Shown: positions 9,928-19,260, counted from the first letter of the stretch. The stretch is 64,000 bases of DNA from BS150m-G50 sp964501185 [NCBI: uncultured Bacteroidia bacterium] (GCA_964501185.1 CAZCRT010000007.1:24575-88574); one strand, 5' to 3'. The notes: a model not told the origin generated them from the letters alone. Numbers and translations: made by a program.

Positions 9928-11724
9928 TCAGTCCAGATTCAACGATACTGAAAGTCTCAGGCAGCGATAGAAATCAGCATCGATTATCTGTGACCCGGCT
10001 GTCATGCCCAGGAAACCCAGCAGATCGATTTGCAGATTACTGGTGGGATAGTACCCAAGTCCATAGCTGAAGAGAGTATTGCTGGTAGTCCGTCGGCTCT
10101 GTGAGCTGGTAGACTGGAAAGTGTTATCAGACAGATTGACTGTCACTTCACCATCACCAAATTCAGTAGTTGTAGTGAAAGGATCGCTGTCAGTCACCTG
10201 AAATGACTCGTTCTGCACGACAGACTGTTGCTGGAAGCGGGCACCCAGACGCATCTCCCAGTTTTTCTTCTTGCCGTAACGCCAGGAAACACCTACCGGG
10301 ACGACCACTGTTGTTATGAAATCCTCACAGGTGTGATCAGCGGTCATGTTTTCAGTATGGGTGGTAACAATATCATTAGCATCATCGATGTTATCGTTCT
10401 GGTTGAAACTGGTGATACTTACCATCCGCTCGACATAATCAGTCTCGGTCGTTATCCGGGTGTTTATCAGCCGGACTGCACCGCCGAATTGAACCTGAGA
10501 AGTCAGGGGGCGGTTATAGCGGAGAAAGAGGGAACTGGAGAATGAATCCCGGGTACCGTTGTCATCGATGTAGACATTGTTGTCAGCAGTTGTCGCATAA
10601 TCATTGGCTGGTGTATCATCACCATCGAAGAAGTTTTCACTGCTGCTGAAAGGTGAGCTGGTGCTCTGAGTATAATCGTAGGATCCGAAACCGAGATTGC
10701 CACCCGCCTGCCAATAACCATCGTTTACAGCGTCATCCTCTTCAGCGAAAGTATGTCGGATACTTCCCCCAATGCGCATTTCGCTTCCCTTTACTTCCTC
10801 TATGCTGGTGTACTGATCCATTTCCTCATAGTTGTCGAAATGATCAGGATTTTCCCTGTCGAAATCCGCTCTGTTCGCTTCATAGCTATCATTGATCTCT
10901 AACAGGTCTTCCTCACCATGAAAACTGAAATCTACTCTCGCTTCATGATTGTCCAGGAATGGCAGCATAGCTGCTAATGTGAATTCACTCTCACGTTGTA
11001 CGTTATTCCAGGAGAAGTCACCATTATCACCCCAACTCCAGTCAGTATCACCTTCCGGCAGCAGTACAAGGTCCAGCTCACGTGTGTAGCTGGGATCACC
11101 TGGCGCAACCGGATTGAAGACCGTTCCTGAACCCAGATTGGAAGAAGCCCGGGTATCAGATGCTTCCGTTGTCCTGCGGTTGTAACGGGCACCTAAGGTC
11201 AGTTCATCAAATCGAAAAGTGTTATTGATGAGAAATCCCCGGTTGTTCTGAGTATCGAAATCCTGTACGGTTTGATGTGTAGTAGTAAGTGTGTTGTACA
11301 GACCATCGCCATCAGTATCAAGGTGTTCGGTGTAGATGTCCTCAAGCTCACCGTTACCATCTATATTCCAGAAACCGTCCAGATCGCTATCGATAGATAC
11401 CCATTGCGGGGTTTCAGTGTTGCGTGATTGAAGCATTCCGGAGACCCACCACTGTTCGAGAAATGGCAGACGGGAGGATACACCCATAAGGAATTCACCA
11501 TCAGAAACAGCGTTGAAGACCTCTTCATTGGTACTGGTCAGATTGCTCAGATTGGTGTAAAGCCTCACACCTTCAACTCTGAATAGATTGACAGGATCAA
11601 ATATATAGTCGAGGTTGTCGTCGATGGCGCCACCGGTAGCGTTATTGCGAAATGACGCTGCGGGTTGAGCCTGTACAGCTACCGTAAAAATAAATGTGAT
11701 GAGAAAAATCATTCTTAAACGCAT
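9928..11724 (-). CDS. Outer-membrane beta-barrel protein, paralogue B
   Basis: Start is the ATG at 11724, with GGAGGAG just upstream inside the end of the preceding gene (its stop is at 11729-11731), so the two are coupled. A signal peptide (MRLRMIFLITFIFTVAVQA) is followed by FRNNATGGAIDDNLD and YTNLSNLTS, clearly homologous to the gene at 8023-9831. About 598 residues with strand-loop periodicity and many Asp/Asn-rich loops; the C-terminus (GLGYYPTSNLQIDLLGF, RCLRLSVSLNLD) again looks like closing barrel strands. It is probably an outer-membrane protein, function unknown. It shares its operon with a fibronectin-type lipoprotein. Confidence 0.75.
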   Translation of the reverse strand: MRLRMIFLITFIFTVAVQAQPAASFRNNATGGAIDDNLDYIFDPVNLFRVEGVRLYTNLSNLTSTNEEVFNAVSDGEFLMGVSSRLPFLEQWWVSGMLQSRNTETPQWVSIDSDLDGFWNIDGNGELEDIYTEHLDTDGDGLYNTLTTTHQTVQDFDTQNNRGFLINNTFRFDELTLGARYNRRTTEASDTRASSNLGSGTVFNPVAPGDPSYTRELDLVLLPEGDTDWSWGDNGDFSWNNVQRESEFTLAAMLPFLDNHEARVDFSFHGEEDLLEINDSYEANRADFDRENPDHFDNYEEMDQYTSIEEVKGSEMRIGGSIRHTFAEEDDAVNDGYWQAGGNLGFGSYDYTQSTSSPFSSSENFFDGDDTPANDYATTADNNVYIDDNGTRDSFSSSLFLRYNRPLTSQVQFGGAVRLINTRITTETDYVERMVSITSFNQNDNIDDANDIVTTHTENMTADHTCEDFITTVVVPVGVSWRYGKKKNWEMRLGARFQQQSVVQNESFQVTDSDPFTTTTEFGDGEVTVNLSDNTFQSTSSQSRRTTSNTLFSYGLGYYPTSNLQIDLLGFLGMTAGSQIIDADFYRCLRLSVSLNLD

Positions 11725-11728
11725 CGTT

Positions 11729-13108
11729 CTACTCCTCCCAGTATATCTGGATGTCATCTAAAGCTCCGTAACCGTTTTGCTGAGTATCGTAAGCCCACTC
11801 CATATCCAGAGTAGTATCTCCACTTGGATAGAAATCGGTAGCGAACTCCTGCCACTGATCACCGAGAATGTCATATCCCCAGTTTAACTCATTATCACCG
11901 TTGATGACAAAACTACCGACGCCGTCATCGCCACCTCTATGGTAGAAGGAGATATGAATAACAGTGTACGGGAAAGGTAGGTCCAATGTCATGGAGAGGG
12001 TTTCTGTTGTATTTGTGGAGGCGTAGTTGCGAATGAACTGACCCTCATCCATAAGCTCATAAACATCCAGATACCAACCCCAGCCGTTGCCCATGGTGAA
12101 GTCAGCGGGTATGGCATCTTCGAAACCGGTTTCCCAGATGTAGTATGAGTTGATATAAGTGGATTCGGAAACGTAATCTGATTCAACGCCATCTCCGTCC
12201 ACCGCAGTTATTCTGTAGCTGAAGAAATACCCTGGTGAATGGGAATCACTGTCTATCCAGGTAGAAACATCGGTTGGTACAGTTGCAACTTCTTCAAAAT
12301 CGTCATTGCCCTGACGGCGGTAGATCTGGAAGTAAAGCTCTGAGCTGGAAGCGTCTGTCCAGGACAACTCAATATCGGAAGTGGGAGCAATCTGATCCAC
12401 CTCCAGATTGAAAGGGGCATCGAGGTCATACTCAACAAGTACCGGGGTGAAGTAATAGGTTGCGGTTGTATCGTAATCGCTGTAAGCGAAAATGCGATAG
12501 TCATAAGTTGAACCATTGGACAACCCGGTGTCCAGGTAAGTAGTATCAGTGATTCCAGCCTCAACTACCCCATACTCATCTTCTGGCTCCCAATCCAGTT
12601 TACGACTGATAGTAAAACTGTGGGCAACCTCTGAGTTGTTACGAAAATAAAGACGCACACTGTTGACAGTTGCCACCTGGATACCCGCACTGGTCGGGGC
12701 ATCGAACAGGGGTGTCTTCACTGTGATTGTATCAGTCAGGTTGCGTCCGTCAATAAGTGTGGCGCTGATGCGATAGAAATACTCCGTATCAGGCGCGAGA
12801 TTGTCATCTGTGTAGCTGGTAGTAGACCTGTTAGTGAAATCCGCCAGCTGGTTGTTATCACGAAAAATCCGATAGTAAAGAAATTCGTCATCGTTGTTTT
12901 GCGACCATTCGAGTGTAATCACTTCCGGGCGCACTGAACCGTTAAGATATCCCACACCGAATCCATCAGCATCACGGATCAGCTCATGTGAGAAGGTGGG
13001 ATTTGATGAGGGGACGTTTAGTACAGTATCGTTGATCCCCAGAGGACCGGGTGTATCGCACGATATCAAGACTAAAGTCAATAGACTCCAGATTACAAAT
13101 CGTCGCAT
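11729..13108 (-). CDS. Lipoprotein with fibronectin type III repeats
   Basis: The start at 13108 is preceded by AGGAAGG and gives a lipoprotein signal ending LVLISC, with Cys near 17. The mature part has about three fibronectin-III-like units, recognisable by repeats of the kind ITLEWSQNNDDEFLYYRIFRD, TEYFYRISA, STYDYRIFAY and FSYRITAVD. The C-terminal ~120 residues (WETGFEDAIPADFTMG onward, ending ALDDIQIYWEE) resemble a jelly-roll or carbohydrate-binding-like module. It is probably an envelope-attached adhesive or scaffolding protein. The next gene is the barrel paralogue B, four bases away, so the pair may work together at the outer membrane. Confidence 0.75.
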   Translation of the reverse strand: MRRFVIWSLLTLVLISCDTPGPLGINDTVLNVPSSNPTFSHELIRDADGFGVGYLNGSVRPEVITLEWSQNNDDEFLYYRIFRDNNQLADFTNRSTTSYTDDNLAPDTEYFYRISATLIDGRNLTDTITVKTPLFDAPTSAGIQVATVNSVRLYFRNNSEVAHSFTISRKLDWEPEDEYGVVEAGITDTTYLDTGLSNGSTYDYRIFAYSDYDTTATYYFTPVLVEYDLDAPFNLEVDQIAPTSDIELSWTDASSSELYFQIYRRQGNDDFEEVATVPTDVSTWIDSDSHSPGYFFSYRITAVDGDGVESDYVSESTYINSYYIWETGFEDAIPADFTMGNGWGWYLDVYELMDEGQFIRNYASTNTTETLSMTLDLPFPYTVIHISFYHRGGDDGVGSFVINGDNELNWGYDILGDQWQEFATDFYPSGDTTLDMEWAYDTQQNGYGALDDIQIYWEE

Positions 13109-13368
13109 CTTCGTTTCCTTCCTGTTAAACACACGGAACACACTATTCAAAAATTCTATGAACACATTAACAAAGTCTCTACATAAACATATTCTCAATC
13201 TATTGCCTTCAAAGACAATTCACAATCTGTAACCTGCACCCCTTACCCTTTCATTCCAGCAGATAGATCAACATCTTATAGCAAAGTGCAAACCACATCT
13301 TTCAAACCGGTACCTCCTGATTGAGTCTGGAATTTTCCAGATCAGAATTGCCGGATAAGCGAGGTCCT
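13109..13368. other. Divergent intergenic region, no gene seen
   Basis: This 260-bp AT-rich gap lies between the minus-strand lipoprotein operon and the plus-strand phosphoesterase gene. It must hold promoters for both, but I could not pick convincing -35/-10 pairs. No inverted repeat or small gene stands out. Confidence 0.4.
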
Positions 13369-15981
13369 ATGAAAACCGTAACACTGTTTATCTCCTGCTT
13401 CCTGCTTACCTCACTGGCAGCAGCAGAGACAATTTATGAGATCCAGTACACAACCAGTCCCGGTGGTGAGGGAACTTACCCCTCACCGATGGAAGGGGAA
13501 CTGGTTACCGTCAGCGGTATTGTCACTGCCAATCACTATTTCAGCAGTGGCTATTTCATTGAAGACCCGGCCGGAGGCCCCTGGAACGGGATACTTATCT
13601 GGGATGAAACCTATGGTATGCCACAAATTGGCGAGGAACTGGAGATCACCGGTACTGTAATGGAATACAGCGGCCTGACCGAAATCAACAATGTCCAGTC
13701 TCGCAGTCAGCTCAGTCCTTCTGAACCGCTGCCACCGGCTGCTCTCGCGGAAAGCGGTGAATTGCAGCAGGAGGCCTTCGAAGGCTGCTGGGCCGTTCTT
13801 CAGAATGTAACCGTCGCCAGCCCCCCCGATGGTGATGGCCAGTGGCTGGTTGACGATGGCTCAGGTGATTGCCTGGTGGAGGACAACCTTTTCAATCCTG
13901 CTGATAACGGTATTATTATTGAAGCCGGTATGCAGTATCTGCAACTGTCCGGTATCCTTATCTGGCGCTGGGGTGAATTCAGCCTCAACCCCCGCTCGGC
14001 CGCAGATCTGGTCGGAGGCCTGGATCAGACCTCTGTTACCGCAGAGAACACGGTTATTCCGCTGGATCAAACCGGTGAAGCAGCAATCACTGTTTCTACA
14101 TTGCTGCCTGAATGGGAAGTGGACCACTACCAGTTTAATCTGACATGGGAGCCTACCATAGCCATTTTTGTCGACTGGCAGATCGCCGGGACTCTGTCAC
14201 AGAATGGTACAGTGACGGTTATCGAAAATGGCAACACGCTGGATATCTCATTTGACAGCGCTACTCCTCTGGAAGGCACAGGCACTCTATTGGAACTGAG
14301 TTTCACCGGTGATGATACTGGTACTTCGCCACTGGCACTTTCCAACTTCCTGCTGGGTGATACACAGCTTGCCAATCTGAATGACGGGGAGCTGGAGGTG
14401 ATAAGCGGGGTCATTCCCACAGGTGATACCCTGACCGTGATACAACGGCCACTCCTGACAATTCCGGCCCTGGTCTGCCCGGGTGATACCCTGGAAATTC
14501 TCTGCGACGCTGATCCATCTACCAGCGGCTGGGTTGTCAACCTGCTGCATCCCGGTGTCACTGTTCCGCTTCCACTGTTCAGCAGTGAGTATGACGCTGA
14601 CCTGACCTGGTGGCGTTTGCAGGCAGTTATTCCGGAAATGCCATTCTTTGAACAGTTTGATCTGCAGGTAAGCGCCGATGCTCTCCTCCCGGATATCAGT
14701 CGCCGGGCGGTAAAAGTGTCAGCCGCTGTTCCGGATCAATTCTACTTCGCCCATGTCACCGATACCCATCTCCCCACTCATCTGTACTGGGATCAACCGG
14801 GTGCTGACAGCGATTCTTCTGAAATGCGGGACCTGCGAGCGGTGCTGGAGGATCTGGCTATCATCAATCCGGCTTTTATCCTGCTTACAGGTGATCTGAT
14901 CAACGAAGGTGAGCTGGAGGATTTTCTCTTCAGACGTTACTACACCCGTGCTAAAGGAATCCTGGGTGAGTCGCAGGTGCCGATTTACCTGGGCGCCGGT
15001 AATCATGACATCGGTGGGTGGCTGGAAACACCGGAACCGGACGGCACAGCCCGTCGTGACTGGTGGCGTTTCTTCGGCTGGCCGATCTGCTATGATCCAT
15101 CGGCAGGTTATCCCTATTTCACCCAGAACTACAGCTTCGATTTCGGACCATTGCATGTGGCAATGATGGAGGGATATGATAATTACGACTCCTGGCGTTA
15201 TGAGATCTATGGCAGCACCAGCTTCACCTCCGGTCAACTGGACTGGCTGGAAGATGATCTGGTTGACACCACCCAACCTTTGCAGGTAATAGCGTATCAT
15301 TACGATTTTGCCAATCAGATCAATCTCAACTCTCTCGGTGTCGACATGGCACTCTGGGGGCATATACACAGCAATAACGGTTCCATTTACCAGCATCCCT
15401 ATGACCTGGCGACTGACAATACATGCGATGGGGCACGGTCGTTCAGGCTGATTCGGGTAGATGGAGAAGAGCTGCAACCGCTGTCGACTCTGAGTTCCGG
15501 TGGTTCCGGCCAGAACCTGCAGGTTTCCTGGCTTCCTGCTAACGATGGTACGGCTGATACGGTTTCTGCCACCGTCAACAATCAGTTCAATGTAGATTTT
15601 CCGGAGGGATTGCTGCGTTTCTACCTGTCCCCGGCTGTCGGCAGTTGCGAAGTGAGTGGTGGAACGCTGTTGCAGATGATCCGGCTGCCTGACGCTGTGG
15701 AGTGCCAGGTTTCAGTTCCGCTGGCAGGTTCCTCCACCACAGAGGTGACAGTGATGGGTATGCCGATCGGGCCGCTGAATCTGACTCTGCAGATATTCCA
15801 GGAGCTGTTAACTCTGAACTGGGATCCGATGCCGGGTGCCCTGAACTACAGAGTCTACATGTCGGATAATCCCTTTGGCCCATTCCAGGATGTTTCGGCT
15901 GAGGGTGAGTTCAATGGGGCCAGCTGGGTGACTCCGCTTTCACCTGAACAGGGGTTCTACCGGGTTACAGGTGTGTATTAA
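13369..15981 (+). CDS. Secreted calcineurin-type metallophosphoesterase with OB-fold and cohesin-like domains
   Basis: Start ATG 13369 follows GAGG at 13361 and opens a signal peptide (MKTVTLFISCFLLTSLAAA). Residues ~20-135 form an OB-fold module like those of secreted nucleases (VTVSGIVTANH, GYFIEDPAGG, GEELEITGTV). Residues ~220-360 resemble a cohesin-type domain. The phosphoesterase core carries the metal ligands of the family: HVTDTHLPTH near 462, TGDLIN near 507, GAGNHDIG near 543 and WGHIHSN near 662. A fibronectin-like tail ends the protein. The likely substrate is an extracellular phosphoester or nucleotide, judged from the OB fold; this is inference. No sorting domain is visible. Confidence 0.85.
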   Translation: MKTVTLFISCFLLTSLAAAETIYEIQYTTSPGGEGTYPSPMEGELVTVSGIVTANHYFSSGYFIEDPAGGPWNGILIWDETYGMPQIGEELEITGTVMEYSGLTEINNVQSRSQLSPSEPLPPAALAESGELQQEAFEGCWAVLQNVTVASPPDGDGQWLVDDGSGDCLVEDNLFNPADNGIIIEAGMQYLQLSGILIWRWGEFSLNPRSAADLVGGLDQTSVTAENTVIPLDQTGEAAITVSTLLPEWEVDHYQFNLTWEPTIAIFVDWQIAGTLSQNGTVTVIENGNTLDISFDSATPLEGTGTLLELSFTGDDTGTSPLALSNFLLGDTQLANLNDGELEVISGVIPTGDTLTVIQRPLLTIPALVCPGDTLEILCDADPSTSGWVVNLLHPGVTVPLPLFSSEYDADLTWWRLQAVIPEMPFFEQFDLQVSADALLPDISRRAVKVSAAVPDQFYFAHVTDTHLPTHLYWDQPGADSDSSEMRDLRAVLEDLAIINPAFILLTGDLINEGELEDFLFRRYYTRAKGILGESQVPIYLGAGNHDIGGWLETPEPDGTARRDWWRFFGWPICYDPSAGYPYFTQNYSFDFGPLHVAMMEGYDNYDSWRYEIYGSTSFTSGQLDWLEDDLVDTTQPLQVIAYHYDFANQINLNSLGVDMALWGHIHSNNGSIYQHPYDLATDNTCDGARSFRLIRVDGEELQPLSTLSSGGSGQNLQVSWLPANDGTADTVSATVNNQFNVDFPEGLLRFYLSPAVGSCEVSGGTLLQMIRLPDAVECQVSVPLAGSSTTEVTVMGMPIGPLNLTLQIFQELLTLNWDPMPGALNYRVYMSDNPFGPFQDVSAEGEFNGASWVTPLSPEQGFYRVTGVY

Positions 15982-15983
15982 AA

Positions 15984-16169
15984 CAAGACTCACACAGAGA
16001 CACGGAGAAGAATAATACGAAGCCACAGAGAAGAAACAATTATAGTTAAAAGAAAAACAACAGGGGAAAAATTCTACCAGATTTTAATTACCCCACAATC
16101 AACCATAGATTTTTGTTTTCTTTATTTTCTCTGTGTCTCCGTTCCTCAGTGCCTCCGTGTGAGTCTTTG
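15984..16169. repeat. Imperfect inverted repeat of the 'cacagag/cacggag' family
   Basis: The left arm (15984-16012, CAAGACTCACACAGAGACACGGAGAA) is nearly the reverse complement of the right arm (16125-16169). The right arm carries an extra internal GAGGAACGGAG-type unit. The whole intergenic region could fold as one long hairpin between the convergent genes ending at 15981 and 16174. Related sequence occurs at 61812-61880. Confidence 0.75.
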
Positions 16170-16173
16170 TTTT

Positions 16174-17310
16174 TTAAATCCAGCCCAGGCTGAGCTGCAC
16201 TACATGTGAATAATCCTCACCCAGGCCAGGTTTGCGGCCGGTTTCCATACCATAGAGTGCGTAATCAAGGCTGATCACCTTGAACCGCAGACCAAAACCG
16301 ACAGTTGGATATCCCTGGTTGATACCACCACGCAACTGCAGCAACGGCAGGCTTATTTCAGTACCGAAGTGCATCCGGCTGAAAAGGTTGGTACCGTTCA
16401 GATTCAAAATATCATTCCAGCCGGCCATCCAGGTTACCCGGTCCATCATCGGAGTAATGTATTTTTCCGGCAGAACCCTGTCCAGGGTACCGGAAACACC
16501 GGCCGATAACTGCGGGTTGTAGCTCCTGCCATCAAAACTGGCAAACAGATCGCTGATCGAAGCACCACCCTGTATACCTGAAGGCAGTTCCCGGGTATAC
16601 CCTACAGTAGTGCTTAAACCGGATGCCATGGTTGAATCACCCATCGCACCCCAGAATTTTTCCTGTGCAGCCGCGTTATCGTTCAGGTCACCGGCGCTGA
16701 ACCGGGTAGGCATCATAGTTTTACCCCAGAGTGGTGTCATGCTGATACCGATAGTTTCGATATCTCTGAAGCGCATGCTGTAGCTGAATGTCAATCCGAC
16801 CAGAATATTGCCCTTGAGGCCAACTGCGGGTGTATAGATCCCCCGGTCCAGCTTGACACCGAGGCCACTCTGTCCCTGCAGCAACAAACCGAAACCACCC
16901 AGGTAGAAACCACAAGCAACATCGTTGTTGATATCGACATACTGGTCGTCAAACGGTTCCATGTCATTGTAAAAAGCCTGCTGGTCTTCCGGGGATAAAG
17001 TTTCTACATCGGCAAAGCGTTCCGTGTTGTCCTGGATGAACTTGAAGGTCTTCAGGGTTCTGGTATTGATACGAAACTGGTAAGCGGGGATATAAATTCG
17101 CAAACCGGAACCGGCCGATAGTGCCGGGTTAGTCCACCCCATGCTCAGTGAGGGTTGCACCAGCAGATCAGCGTTACCGAGTGCCATACTGCGCGCGTCG
17201 TGAAAAAACGGAAGTGATTCACCGGCAGCAGCATTCTGCGGCAGACAGGCAACTGTCAGTAACATCCCGATAATCAGGCTTCTGGTAAACTTCATATATT
17301 CTAGCTTCAT
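16174..17310 (-). CDS. Outer-membrane beta-barrel protein (PorV/TraF-like)
   Basis: The frame is open upstream to 17556, but that part overlaps the previous gene in another frame. The start at 17310 has AAGAGGA upstream and gives a signal peptide ending LPQNAAAGE. The mature sequence has the barrel-family opening DARSMALGNADLLVQPS...WTNPALS, alternating strands, and the ending GINQGYPTVGFGLRF ... DYALYGMETGR, which is typical of the PorV/UPF0164/TraF-like group. 378 residues. It follows a lipoprotein gene (17372-18244) at 61 bp and is probably expressed with it from the CRP-like promoter at 18331-18382. Cargo or partner unknown. Confidence 0.75.
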   Translation of the reverse strand: MKLEYMKFTRSLIIGMLLTVACLPQNAAAGESLPFFHDARSMALGNADLLVQPSLSMGWTNPALSAGSGLRIYIPAYQFRINTRTLKTFKFIQDNTERFADVETLSPEDQQAFYNDMEPFDDQYVDINNDVACGFYLGGFGLLLQGQSGLGVKLDRGIYTPAVGLKGNILVGLTFSYSMRFRDIETIGISMTPLWGKTMMPTRFSAGDLNDNAAAQEKFWGAMGDSTMASGLSTTVGYTRELPSGIQGGASISDLFASFDGRSYNPQLSAGVSGTLDRVLPEKYITPMMDRVTWMAGWNDILNLNGTNLFSRMHFGTEISLPLLQLRGGINQGYPTVGFGLRFKVISLDYALYGMETGRKPGLGEDYSHVVQLSLGWI

Positions 17311-17371
17311 GTTGATTCCTCTTTTGGTGGTGATCAAGTAACCTGTCAGAACAGATATTGAAATCCTCGCT

Positions 17372-18244
17372 CTAGAAATGAGTATCTTCGTCAGTGAAAC
17401 CGTCACCGTCGTCGTCAATACCGTCCATTGCCTCTTCGTCAATTTCACCATCACCATCGTTATCAATACCATCATTGACCATGTACATTTCGAGCATTTG
17501 CTCAATATCGAGAGCCAGCGAATCCAGTTGCTCGGTATTATAAGGGCTCTCTTCACCGAACAGATCGGGGAATAACAGCAACGGAATCAGAACCAGATCA
17601 ATTCCGTTCTCCAGCAGGGTGTTGATCACATCTGCCCGGGCCTGATCATCAAGCTCGCCCAGTGAGTTCCAGAATTCGAGCAGGTTTTCCAGATTGAGTC
17701 CGTTTTCATCGAAGAGAAAATTCAGGTTGAAGTCGTTCTCGTCGATAAAACCATCCCCGTTTGTATCCCGCAGGTTGAGAATACTCTCTATCAGAACCGC
17801 CACAGTGTAATCGTACTGAATGTCGCTGAATACTATCGGGCCATGTGTCTGCTCCAACCTGATCGGCTCCAGATCCTGATGGATTGCAACATTAGCCCTG
17901 AACAGCTGATTGGCATCACCCATCTCCCAGTCGAAGAAGGGGAGACCGACTCTGTTTGTATCCGACATTTCCGTCACCACGTTGATAACATTGAATCCAC
18001 AGACCAGTAGTGATGTCTTTGCGTGCAGGAAACGTGCCTCTGAATTGAAGTTGTCCTCCTGCATGGCGTCTGCGAAATCAGCCAGTGCCCCTTCGTAATC
18101 ACCCTCGGTGATCTTGATACGGCCGCTGCTGATATAGTCATCTGCAGAGGTAGGAGATGCGGTGAACTGGAAGACATTGCATCCGGAAAGCAAATAGGTT
18201 AGAAGGAGCAGGAAAAGAATTAATGTTATCGGATTTCGTCTCAT
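17372..18244 (-). CDS. Lipoprotein with TPR-like start and EF-hand/TSP3-like calcium-binding repeats
   Basis: Start at 18244 with GAGG upstream; the lipobox is LLSGC (Cys 22). Residues ~40-75 (GRIKITEGDYEGALADFADAM) look like one TPR helix pair. DTNGDGFIDENDF near residue 160 is a textbook EF-hand/dockerin calcium loop. The C-terminus has two thrombospondin-3-like units, NDGIDNDGDGEIDEE and DGIDDDGDGFTDED, which also bind calcium in known proteins. It is likely a periplasm- or surface-facing calcium-dependent lipoprotein and partner of the barrel encoded next in the operon. Catalytic residues are not apparent. Confidence 0.75.
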   Translation of the reverse strand: MRRNPITLILFLLLLTYLLSGCNVFQFTASPTSADDYISSGRIKITEGDYEGALADFADAMQEDNFNSEARFLHAKTSLLVCGFNVINVVTEMSDTNRVGLPFFDWEMGDANQLFRANVAIHQDLEPIRLEQTHGPIVFSDIQYDYTVAVLIESILNLRDTNGDGFIDENDFNLNFLFDENGLNLENLLEFWNSLGELDDQARADVINTLLENGIDLVLIPLLLFPDLFGEESPYNTEQLDSLALDIEQMLEMYMVNDGIDNDGDGEIDEEAMDGIDDDGDGFTDEDTHF

Positions 18245-18337
18245 GGCGTACCTCAGGATTTATTAGATCGTTACGGAATGTTCTTCAATGGAGTGCAGTC
18301 GAACCTCAAGTTGTTAGATGGCTTCTCATATCTTATC

Positions 18338-18382
18338 ATAATATGTAACATGATCCTTAACTGGTTGTGATTATAATCACAA
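18338..18382 (-). promoter_or_regulatory. CRP/FNR-family-like operator and promoter upstream of the 18244 operon
   Basis: Bases 18365-18382 form a perfect 18-bp palindrome, TTGTGATTATAATCACAA, which contains TGTGA-N6-TCACA, the CRP consensus. On the minus strand a TATTAT -10 element lies at 18343-18338, which puts +1 near 18331 and the palindrome centre near -42. This is the class II activator position (-41.5) known for CRP and FNR. The predicted leader to the ATG at 18244 is about 87 nt. The consensus match is seen in the sequence; which regulator binds is inferred. Confidence 0.55.
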
Positions 18383-18415
18383 TTTTCAATCAAGATAAGA
18401 ACTTTTCTACGTAAA

Positions 18416-19237
18416 TCAAAACCTCCATTCACCCTGAAAAGCAGCTTCAATTTTGCCCCTGAAAGAGATCTGCTGATAGTCATCTGAAAAGTTCACTGTC
18501 AGATCACCACCCACCTGCTGCACCAGAACCGGTGAGTCGAGCAAACCACGCTGATGCAACAGAATAACAGCTGCAGTGCCACCGGTACCACATGACAGCG
18601 TCTCTGCGTCAACACCCTTTTCCCAGGTGCGTGTTTGTAAAGTCTGCCGGTCGATCAGTTGCGCGAAATTGACATTGGTACCACTGCTGCCGAACAGCTC
18701 ATGCCTGCTGATCCAGGCGCCCATCGGGTTAATATCGAGGTTGTCGAGGTCAGTTGAGATTGCCACATAATGAGGAACACCGGTATTGATAAATCCCAGA
18801 TGAACGAGAGGAGACAGGCGCCGGCGAAAATTCTCCGCCCCGGCGAAATCCTCCTCTTTCTCCAGTATCTGTCGCGGTGGTTGCAGCTGCAGTTCAATAC
18901 CATCGTCATGAAAATATACCTGGTGCAGACCATCCCCCGCTTCAAAAAGAGATGTTTTACCGGCCAGACCCAGCTGCTCCGCATACAGTGCCATGGCCCG
19001 GCTGCCGTTACCACACATCGGTGCCTCACTGCCGTCCGGGTTGAAAATCCGCATTCGCCAGGCAGCCTGTTCCGATTTGCACAGCAGGAGCAGGCCGTCA
19101 GCTCCAACACCCCGGCGCCGGTCACACAACCGCTGGATCTGCTCTACACTGAGATGCGATAGACTATCATCCCTGTTGTCGAAGGCTATGAAGTCGTTAC
19201 CGAGCGCGTTAATCTTCTGGAACGGTGTGGTGGTCAT
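18416..19237 (-). CDS. dapF: Diaminopimelate epimerase
   Basis: DapF converts LL- to meso-diaminopimelate for lysine and peptidoglycan synthesis, in the cytoplasm. The 273-residue protein has both catalytic cysteines in context: MCGNGSR (Cys 75) and SCGTGGTA (Cys near 215), as well as the N-terminal NALGNDFIAFDN motif. The second site reads GTGGTA where many family members have GTGACA. It lies 23 bp after murC on the same strand, so two cell-wall precursor genes form an operon away from the usual dcw cluster. The Shine-Dalgarno is weak. Confidence 0.95.
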   Translation of the reverse strand: MTTTPFQKINALGNDFIAFDNRDDSLSHLSVEQIQRLCDRRRGVGADGLLLLCKSEQAAWRMRIFNPDGSEAPMCGNGSRAMALYAEQLGLAGKTSLFEAGDGLHQVYFHDDGIELQLQPPRQILEKEEDFAGAENFRRRLSPLVHLGFINTGVPHYVAISTDLDNLDINPMGAWISRHELFGSSGTNVNFAQLIDRQTLQTRTWEKGVDAETLSCGTGGTAAVILLHQRGLLDSPVLVQQVGGDLTVNFSDDYQQISFRGKIEAAFQGEWRF

Positions 19238-19260
19238 GAGGTCGTTTCTTTCTCATTGGA

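Noticed and set aside
14719-15477. Long open frame on the minus strand inside the phosphoesterase gene
   Set aside because: It is the antisense shadow of a gene with clear catalytic motifs; the translated sequence has no protein-like pattern.
17311-17556. Upstream extension of the PorV-like barrel frame
   Set aside because: It overlaps the calcium-binding lipoprotein gene in another frame and has low-complexity composition; the signal peptide starts at 17310.
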